Assembly (NCBI RefSeq): GCF_900107685.1
Contig: NZ_FNRQ01000005.1
Span: forward strand, 1 to 64,000
Source of the DNA: Paraburkholderia sartisoli
Lineage (GTDB): Bacteria; Pseudomonadota; Gammaproteobacteria; Burkholderiales; Burkholderiaceae
Reading direction: 5' to 3'
Length of the DNA stretch: 64,000 bases
Shown: one piece after another, positions 58,589-64,000 of the stretch
How the letters are laid out: every line of letters starts with the position of its first letter
Position numbering within the stretch: the stretch's first letter is position 1
The notes under the pieces: model-generated
Seen by the model: only the letters and a program-made list of their open reading frames with translations
The model's database searches: none
Told to the model about the DNA's origin: nothing
Translations under genes and position numbers: made by a program

Positions 58589-59364
58589 GAACGCACCTCC
58601 TGCAGCGCCTGACGCGTCGCGCGCAACATCCACATGACGTCCGCGGCAAGCGCGATAAAACGGAATCCTTCGGTGCGATACTGCCGCGCGCCCAGGACAT
58701 CCATGGCGAAAATACCCGTCGCCACCTTCGCGCGGTGCGCGACCTCGGTGACACGCGCGATGGCGGCCACGACGTCCGGATGCTTCGGGTCGGCGAGATG
58801 GCCGAGGCTCGCGGCGAGATCGGCCGGCCCGATGAACAGGCAGTCGATGCCTGGCGTGGCCGCGATCTCCTCGATGTTGTCGACGGCGCGCGCCGACTCG
58901 ATCTGCACGATCGTCGCGATCTGCGCGTTCGCGTTCTGCACGTAGTCGCGCCGCATGCCGTACGCCGCCGCGCGCACCGCGCCCGCGACGCCACGCAGGC
59001 CGTCGCCGCCAGCACCGGGATATTGCGTCAGACGCACGGCCTGCGCCGCCTCTTCGGCCGTTTCGATATTCGGAAACATCAACGTGCGCGCGCCCGCATC
59101 GAGCACGCGTTTGACGAGCCACGCCTCGCTCGCCGGCAGACGCACGACGGGTTCGGTCGGCAGATGTGCCGCGGCAATCGCGCGCAACTGGCCGGTGACG
59201 TCGACGCTGTCGTTCGGCGAGTGCTCCATGTCGATCAGCAGCCAGTCGAAGCCGGCGTGCGCGAGCGCTTCGGCGGCCGAGTCGCTGCCGAGCGAAAGCC
59301 ACAGGCCGAACAGCGGATCGGGCTCTTTCAGGCGCAGCTTGAGGGGATTGGTGAACGTGCTCAT
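58585..59364 (-). CDS. HpcH/HpaI-family class II aldolase
   Basis: Pyruvate-dependent aldolase/citrate-lyase-fold protein of 259 residues, near 2,4-dihydroxyhept-2-ene-1,7-dioate aldolase and 2-keto-3-deoxyglucarate aldolase in length. The catalytic histidine is in DMEHSPND. Metal ligands appear as the glutamate of VQIESA and the aspartate of GPADLAASLG. The natural substrate is uncertain. The ATG at 59364 (MSTFTNPLKLRL) is preferred to 59400. Confidence 0.87.
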   Translation of the reverse strand: MSTFTNPLKLRLKEPDPLFGLWLSLGSDSAAEALAHAGFDWLLIDMEHSPNDSVDVTGQLRAIAAAHLPTEPVVRLPASEAWLVKRVLDAGARTLMFPNIETAEEAAQAVRLTQYPGAGGDGLRGVAGAVRAAAYGMRRDYVQNANAQIATIVQIESARAVDNIEEIAATPGIDCLFIGPADLAASLGHLADPKHPDVVAAIARVTEVAHRAKVATGIFAMDVLGARQYRTEGFRFIALAADVMWMLRATRQALQEVRS

Positions 59365-59524
59365 CGCGGTGCTCCCTCGCGGCGCGCGGCGCGGCGGCAA
59401 GCACGGGAAGCACTGGATGTGGCGTCGGTGCGGCGGCAGTCGCGCCCGCCTGTCGGTGTGGTGTACGGCATGTCTCGCTCCGGCTGGTTACGCCGCGATC
59501 ATACCGTGACAATAACGCGCCCGT

Positions 59525-59971
59525 TCAGTCGCGAACGATGTCGGCCCAGCAGTTCGGCGTTTCGTAAAGCCGCACCTTGTGCAGCCGTAGATTCACACCG
59601 TAATGCGCGTCGTAGACGTTCGCGAGGATGTCGAACGCGACGGCGGCGAGATTTTCGACGGTCGGAATGCGGTCGAGCACGACCGTCTTGTGGCCAGGCA
59701 TCGTTTCGAGGAACCCGCGCACCTGCGCGTCGCCTTCGTAGACGAGAAACGCGTGGTCCCACAGGTCCACGAGATGTTCGTTCGCGAGCGACTTCACGTC
59801 GGCGAAATCCATCACCATGCCGCGATCCGGCGCGCCTTCCGTTTCGACGAGGTCGCCTTGCAGCGTGATTTCGAGCACATACCGGTGGCCGTGCAGGTTA
59901 CGGCACTGGCTGCGGTGGTCGGGGATGCGGTGGCCCGCATCGAATTCAAGTTTTCGGGTAATCGTCAGCAC
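59525..59971 (-). CDS. queD: 6-carboxy-5,6,7,8-tetrahydropterin synthase
   Basis: Second step of queuosine synthesis, converting dihydroneopterin triphosphate to 6-carboxytetrahydropterin. It has 148 residues of the PTPS fold. The zinc histidines are H14, H27 and H29, and the catalytic cysteine C23 lies in SQCRNLHGHRY. DFADVKSLANEHLVDLWDHA and the YETPNCWADI end are typical. It lies six bases downstream of queE, in one minus-strand unit queC-queE-queD. Confidence 0.95.
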   Translation of the reverse strand: MLTITRKLEFDAGHRIPDHRSQCRNLHGHRYVLEITLQGDLVETEGAPDRGMVMDFADVKSLANEHLVDLWDHAFLVYEGDAQVRGFLETMPGHKTVVLDRIPTVENLAAVAFDILANVYDAHYGVNLRLHKVRLYETPNCWADIVRD

Positions 59972-59977
59972 GGCGGA

Positions 59978-60610
59978 TCAGGGAATGTTCAGGTACTTGT
60001 GGGTCTGCATCGACAGGCGCCATTGCGGATGGCGCTTGCACCAGTCGATAGCGAGCTTCGTGTTGATATCGCGCGACGGACCGTCCATCGGCTGCACGAG
60101 GAAATAGTCAAACTCGAGCTTCGCGTAGTCGGCGAGACGCTGGTTGTCCTGCGGAACGACGACCTTCAGCTCGTTGCCCTTCGTGACGACGAGCGGCGCG
60201 TCGGCTTTCGGGCTCACGCAGATCCAGTCGATGGTGTCCAGCACGGGCAGCGAGCCATTGGTTTCGATCGCGATTTCGAAGCCGGCGGCGTGCAGCGCAT
60301 CGACGAACGGCGGATCGATCTGCAACATCGGCTCACCGCCGGTACATACGACAAAACGCTCGCCTTCGCCTTCCGGCCACAGCGACGCGATCATCGCGAC
60401 GAGTTCATCCGCCGTGCGGAATTTGCCGCCGTTCTCGCCATCGGTGCCGACAAAATCCGTATCGCAGAAGCGGCACACGGCGTCGGCGCGATCTTCCTCG
60501 CGGCCCGACCACAGATTGCAGCCGGCAAAACGGCAAAACACGGCCGGGCGCCCGGCATTCGCGCCCTCGCCCTGCAACGTGTAGAAGATTTCCTTGACCG
60601 CGTACGTCAT
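59978..60610 (-). CDS. queE: 7-carboxy-7-deazaguanine synthase (radical SAM)
   Basis: Radical-SAM ring-contraction enzyme that turns 6-carboxytetrahydropterin into 7-carboxy-7-deazaguanine. It has 210 residues. The cluster cysteines are C31, C46 and C49, in the spacing C-x14-C-x2-C rather than the usual radical-SAM C-x3-C-x2-C. This is the form I recall for the structurally studied Burkholderia QueE. VCTGGEPMLQ is the SAM-binding glycine motif. It lies between queC and queD. Confidence 0.95.
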   Translation of the reverse strand: MTYAVKEIFYTLQGEGANAGRPAVFCRFAGCNLWSGREEDRADAVCRFCDTDFVGTDGENGGKFRTADELVAMIASLWPEGEGERFVVCTGGEPMLQIDPPFVDALHAAGFEIAIETNGSLPVLDTIDWICVSPKADAPLVVTKGNELKVVVPQDNQRLADYAKLEFDYFLVQPMDGPSRDINTKLAIDWCKRHPQWRLSMQTHKYLNIP

Positions 60611-60657
60611 GCTGCCTTCTGCCTGAATATCCTGAATAGGTCGACTGCTTATGCTGC

Positions 60658-60680
60658 GCTGCGCTGCGTTGCAGCGCAGC
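60658..60680. other. Perfect 10-bp hairpin between queC and queE
   Basis: GCTGCGCTGC (60658-60667) and GCAGCGCAGC (60671-60680) are exact reverse complements with a three-base loop. It starts just after the queC stop, 48 bases before queE, on the minus-strand transcript. There is no T-run, so it may be a stabiliser or a processing site rather than a terminator. Confidence 0.6.
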
Positions 60681-60682
60681 GG

Positions 60683-61414
60683 TTAAACCGGTTCCGTCAC
60701 GTTCTCGCCGGCGAGATATGCTTCGTAGCCGCGCTTGCGCAGCTTGCACGCCGGACATTCGCCGCAACCGAACCCCCACTTGTGCAGCTCGGCGCGCTCG
60801 CCGACGTAGCACGTGTGCGTCTCGACGCGGATCAGCTCAACGAGCGCCTCGCCGCCCAGCTCCAGCGCGAGCCGCCAGGTGTCGGCCTTGTCGAGCCACA
60901 TCAGCGGCGTTTCGAGCAGAAAGCGGCTGTCCATGCCGAGATTCAGCGCGACCTGCAGCGCTTTCATCGTGTCGTCGCGGCAATCGGGGTACCCCGAAAA
61001 ATCCGTCTCGCACATGCCGCCCACCAGCACCTGCAAGCCGCGACGGTAGGCAATGGCCGCGGCGATCGTCATGAACATCAGATTGCGGCCGGGCACGAAC
61101 GTGTTCGGCAGGCCGCTTGCGGCGGCTTCGATCTGGATCTCGCGCGTCATCGCGGTATCGCTGATGGCGCCGAGCACGCCAAGGTCGATCATGTGATCGT
61201 CGCCGAGCCGCTCGCCCCACGCGGGAAATTCGCGCGCGATCGCGCTGCGAAAACCCTCGCGACATTCCAGTTCGACGCGGTGCCGCTGACCGTAGTCGAA
61301 GCCGAGCGTCTCGACTGTTTCGAATCGTTCGAGCGCCCACGCGAGGCAGGTGGCCGAATCCTGACCACCGGAGAAGAGCACGAGGGCGCTGCGTTTAGCG
61401 TCTGTCCGGGTCAC
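60683..61414 (-). CDS. queC: 7-cyano-7-deazaguanine synthase
   Basis: Third consecutive queuosine enzyme, making preQ0 from 7-carboxy-7-deazaguanine, ammonia and ATP. It has 243 residues. The PP-loop is [13 protein letters not shown], with four zinc-binding cysteines at the C-terminal region (THTCYVGE and [16 protein letters not shown]). The start is GTG 61414, with GGAG upstream, since residues upstream are not family-like. It heads queC-queE-queD. The 61415-61880 region upstream holds no gene I can support, only a minor ATGACC/GGTCAT hairpin. Confidence 0.94.
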   Translation of the reverse strand: MTRTDAKRSALVLFSGGQDSATCLAWALERFETVETLGFDYGQRHRVELECREGFRSAIAREFPAWGERLGDDHMIDLGVLGAISDTAMTREIQIEAAASGLPNTFVPGRNLMFMTIAAAIAYRRGLQVLVGGMCETDFSGYPDCRDDTMKALQVALNLGMDSRFLLETPLMWLDKADTWRLALELGGEALVELIRVETHTCYVGERAELHKWGFGCGECPACKLRKRGYEAYLAGENVTEPV

Positions 61415-61880
61415 CGTGAAACTCCGTGATTGATGATTGCCCGCGTCGCGCTGTGCGGTGTGTGCAACAGCAGCGTGGCGCATGATGGGCCGGGGCTGGG
61501 TCAATGTCGAGCCGGCGCCTGATGGGACCGGTCTCAGGCAGTATAGGCCGCGCCTTTCGCACGCAGCGTCGCTGGCGCTTATACCGCTCATCGCCGCCAG
61601 AGGGCTTTCTTTTGCGCGTCGCGTGCGCCGCGCAATCCCGGGCGCTCACGCCGTTCGTCGCAACTCCACAGTCCAGCACGTTCCAGAGGACATGACCTTC
61701 GGTCATCGGCGCAACAAGGTCAGGCTGCAGACTGCCTGAAACGAAAAAGGACCTGTCAGTCGAACGTGGCAAGTCCTTGAACTGGCGCGATTTTATCATG
61801 CGACGCCGTGTGCCGCTGACGCCGCCGCCGGTCGCAAACCCGCTTCACCGATGCCCGATTGGGGCACCCTGAAAACAGAA

Positions 61881-61912
61881 AGCCCCAGGAATCTTGCGAT
61901 TATCCTGGGGCT
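61881..61912 (-). terminator. Terminator of the tRNA-Phe gene
   Basis: AGCCCCAGGA (61881-61890) and TCCTGGGGCT (61903-61912) form a perfect 10-bp stem. Read on the minus strand it is followed by TTCTGTTTT. It lies six bases after the tRNA 3' end. Confidence 0.88.
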
Positions 61913-61918
61913 AAATTC

Positions 61919-61994
61919 TGGTGGCCTGGGACGGAATCGAACCATCGACACGCGGATTTTCAATCCGCTGCTCTACCAACTGAGCTACCGGGCC
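61919..61994 (-). tRNA. tRNA-Phe (GAA)
   Basis: 76 bases on the minus strand, with CCA encoded. The D-arm GCTC-AGTTGGTA-GAGC, anticodon stem GCGGA/TCCGC with loop TTGAAAA (anticodon GAA) and T-arm GATGG-TTCGATT-CCGTC are intact. In the acceptor stem the 5' strand GGCCCGG faces CCAGGCC, so C5 is opposite A68, a mismatch. A terminator follows. No neighbour tRNA was found. Confidence 0.95.
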
Positions 61995-62077
61995 AACGAA
62001 GAAGCGAAAGTATATCAAAGTGGGCCGACCGCCTCAAGCCCCTTGATGAAATTTATCGGAATGGCCCGTGGCCGGCC

Positions 62078-62767
62078 TTATTCGCTCTTGTTCTTGCCGA
62101 GGTCGACGCCGAGCTGCTTCAGCTTGCGATACAGGTGCGTGCGTTCCAGTCCGGTTTTCTCCGCGACGCGCGTCATGCTGCCGTTTTCGCGCGCGAGGTG
62201 ATATTCGAAGTAAGCGCGCTCGAACGCGTCACGCGCATCGCGCAGCGGAATATCGAACGAAATCGACGCTGTCTGTGCCGGCAGTGCGCTGCCGATCATG
62301 CCGTCGCCGGAAAGCATCGGCAGCGCGGCCGCCGAAGCCACCGTCGACATGCCCGCCGGCAACGCGGGTTTCGCCGCCGCGCCGCCGATGGCGGGCGCCG
62401 CGTTGCCGCGCGCAAGACCCTGCTCGACCGCCTTCAGCAGCTTCTGCAAGGCAATCGGTTTCTCGAGGAAATTGAGTGCGCCGATGCGCGTGGCCTCGAC
62501 TGCTGTGTCGATCGTCGCGTGACCGGACATCATGATCACGGGCATCGTCAGTTGCCCTTGCGCGGCCCACTCTTTCAACAACGTGACGCCATCGGTATCC
62601 GGCATCCAGATGTCGAGCAGCACGAGATCCGGCGCCTGACGCAGACGGAAATCGCGCGCTTCCTGCGCGTTTTCCGCCGCTTCCACGACGTGCCCTTCGT
62701 CGCTCAGGATCTCCGAGAGCAATTCCCGGATGCCCATTTCATCATCTACCACCAGGATGGTTGCCAT
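62078..62767 (-). CDS. Response regulator, NtrX-like, receiver plus Fis domain only
   Basis: 229-residue response regulator. The receiver phospho-acceptor is D52 (LVLLDIWMPD), with the NtrX-like start VVDDEMGIRELLSEILSDEG. The C-terminal Fis-type helix-turn-helix ERTHLYRKLKQLGV matches NtrX. Between them, where NtrX has a sigma-54-interacting AAA+ domain of about 240 residues, there is only a Gly/Ala-rich linker of some 50 residues. It can therefore not contact sigma-54 in the usual way. The sensor kinase gene ends directly at its ATG. Confidence 0.88.
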   Translation of the reverse strand: MATILVVDDEMGIRELLSEILSDEGHVVEAAENAQEARDFRLRQAPDLVLLDIWMPDTDGVTLLKEWAAQGQLTMPVIMMSGHATIDTAVEATRIGALNFLEKPIALQKLLKAVEQGLARGNAAPAIGGAAAKPALPAGMSTVASAAALPMLSGDGMIGSALPAQTASISFDIPLRDARDAFERAYFEYHLARENGSMTRVAEKTGLERTHLYRKLKQLGVDLGKNKSE

Positions 62768-64000
62768 TTACGCTGCCCTTGTCTGCACGGTTGCTTTTGT
62801 CGTTCCCCGCAATGCGTCGCCGTGCGTGCCGTGTGGCCCCGCTTCCGGCGCCGCCGCATCGTCTGCCATTTGAAGGAAAAGTATCGAGATCTGCGCGCCC
62901 TCGATCACATCGCCCGCTTTCATGCGGTTGCGAATGTCGATTCGCGCGCCATGTTCGTCGACGATCTTCTTGACCATGGCAAGACCCAGGCCTGTTCCTT
63001 TGGCCTTGGTCGTTACGTAAGGTTCGAAGGCGCGCGTGAGAATGCGGGCGGAGAAGCCCGGACCGTTGTCCGAGACGGTCAGGCGCACCGCGACACGCGC
63101 TTTCCCTTCTGCATCGGGATCGCCATATTCTACTGTCCGCGTCTCGAGCACCACATGGGGATGCTCGACGTCGGCCACTGCGTCCTGCGCGTTCTGCAAC
63201 AGATTGTGGATCACCTGGCGCAACTGCGTCGCATCGCCACGAATCACCGGAAGATGCGCGCCGAGCTCCACCTCGATCGAGCTCTTGCCTTCTTCGATGC
63301 CGTACAGCGTGAGCACTTCGCTCACGAGCTCGTTGAGCTGCAGGTTCGCGAGCACCGCCGGCGGCGTGCGCGCGTAATCGCGGAAACTGTCGACCATCTG
63401 CTTCATCGCCGCGACCTGGTTCACGATCGTGGTCGCACCGCGCTTGAGCACGTCGGCGTCGGATGGCCCGAGCTTGTCGGCGAGCTTCATCTGCAAACGC
63501 TCCGCGGAAAGCTGGATCGGCGTCAGCGGATTCTTGATTTCGTGCGCGAGCCGCCGCGCGACTTCGCCCCACGCGATCGAACGCTGCGCCGAGATCACGT
63601 CCGATATGTCGTCGAACACGACCACGTAGCCGGACGTCTGCGCATCCTGCTCGTCGCCATCGGCAGCCGCGACGAGCCGCGCGCCGCGCACCAGCAGCGT
63701 CAACGGTTCGGCTTCGCCGGCCGCCTGAACCGATACCTGCTGCTGCCAGTGTCCACGATCGTCCTGTCCATGACCGTGTCCGTCGCCGCTCGCCGCCTCA
63801 CGATCGGCGAACGCCTTGCGCACCATCGCGCCGAATTCGTCGAGCACGCCGATGTGATCCAGCGGCGAGCCGAGCATCGGCTGGAACGGCTGACGGAAGA
63901 TGCGCTCCGCGCCGCGATTCGCCGTGGTCAGCCGGAAGCGCCGGTCGAATACGAAAACGCCCGCTGTCAGGTTCGCGAGAATGCTTTCCAGATACGCCTT
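62768..64000 (-). CDS. ntrY: NtrY-like sensor histidine kinase (partial, runs off window)
   Basis: C-terminal part of a sensor kinase, open to the window end; the 5' part and the N-terminal helices are missing. A PAS-like domain is visible from the edge (ESILANLTAGVFVFDRRFRL). The H-box is VARRLAHEIKNPLTPIQLSA, and the N, G1 and G2 boxes are LLQNAQDAV, VSDNGPGF and GTGLGLAMVKKIV. It directly abuts the NtrX-like regulator (no bases between stop and ATG). Confidence 0.9.
   Translation of the reverse strand, partial: KAYLESILANLTAGVFVFDRRFRLTTANRGAERIFRQPFQPMLGSPLDHIGVLDEFGAMVRKAFADREAASGDGHGHGQDDRGHWQQQVSVQAAGEAEPLTLLVRGARLVAAADGDEQDAQTSGYVVVFDDISDVISAQRSIAWGEVARRLAHEIKNPLTPIQLSAERLQMKLADKLGPSDADVLKRGATTIVNQVAAMKQMVDSFRDYARTPPAVLANLQLNELVSEVLTLYGIEEGKSSIEVELGAHLPVIRGDATQLRQVIHNLLQNAQDAVADVEHPHVVLETRTVEYGDPDAEGKARVAVRLTVSDNGPGFSARILTRAFEPYVTTKAKGTGLGLAMVKKIVDEHGARIDIRNRMKAGDVIEGAQISILFLQMADDAAAPEAGPHGTHGDALRGTTKATVQTRAA

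Noticed and set aside
61415-61880. A preQ1 riboswitch before queC
   Set aside because: I could not find the short hairpin plus A-rich tail of preQ1-I nor the preQ1-II layout on the minus strand; only unrelated small hairpins are present.

Overview
The window is ordinary, GC-rich, gene-dense chromosomal DNA from a betaproteobacterium. It most probably comes from Paraburkholderia, Burkholderia or Caballeronia. Protein-level recognition points to this group: the gatCAB genes lie divergent to mreBCD-mrdA-rodA, metX-metW are followed by an AmpG-type permease, dapF is followed by a DUF484 gene and xerC, and a COG0523 GTPase gene precedes a zinc-finger-less dksA. There is no prophage, insertion sequence, integron, CRISPR array, rRNA operon or replication origin. 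The only RNA gene seen is one tRNA-Phe.

Layout. 1-300: hairpin and tandem G/C-rich repeats. 407-8184: a molybdenum-hydroxylase (aerobic CO-dehydrogenase-like) cluster in the order small-large-medium subunit, then AAA+ ATPase, VWA protein, CoxG-like and XdhC-like maturation genes. The large subunit carries the form II active-site motif, so CO is not the assured substrate. 8203-12742: a PepSY membrane protein beside a Fur-like site, a DUF3857/transglutaminase protein, the SrkA kinase and a 70-residue unknown. 13166-20708: a tripartite RND efflux operon in the order pump-adaptor-outer-membrane factor, then an MFS exporter. 20952-24309: small membrane proteins, an aldo/keto reductase, a PhyH dioxygenase and an arginine-rich unknown. 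24458-30887: metK divergent from lpxL, dapF, DUF484, xerC and rlmI. 31053-35380: COG0523 GTPase, dksA, hslV, hslU. 35533-37681: a RegBA-type redox two-component pair and a CWC zinc-binding protein. 37963-41189: argB, a HAD nucleotidase, slmA and an HdeD-like protein. 41281-45773: metX with a SAM-II-like leader, metW, an AmpG-like permease and an M48 protease. 45792-50994 (minus strand): exonuclease III, PPK2, gatB, gatA, gatC. 51360-57821: the rod-shape operon mreB-mreC-mreD-mrdA-rodA. 57881-61414 (minus): a Sel1 protein, an HpcH/HpaI aldolase, and queD, queE, queC for queuosine synthesis. 61919-64000 (minus): tRNA-Phe and an NtrX/NtrY-like two-component pair cut by the window end.

How genes cooperate. 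The Cox-like block encodes an apoenzyme plus dedicated maturation factors. The mre/mrd operon supplies the elongasome. gatCAB makes Gln-tRNA(Gln) and Asn-tRNA(Asn) by transamidation. queDEC gives three consecutive steps to preQ0. metX/metW start methionine synthesis, and metK makes the SAM that the metX leader probably senses.

Nothing here is a convincing new defence or metabolic system. The observations best worth checking are the SAM-II-like riboswitch with an inserted hairpin before metX, the form II molybdenum hydroxylase cluster with a repeat-derived coxE 3' end, the cysteine-poor DksA beside a His-rich COG0523 GTPase, the perfect palindrome in the dksA leader, the receiver-plus-Fis NtrX lacking an AAA+ domain, and a C-A mismatch in the tRNA-Phe acceptor stem.
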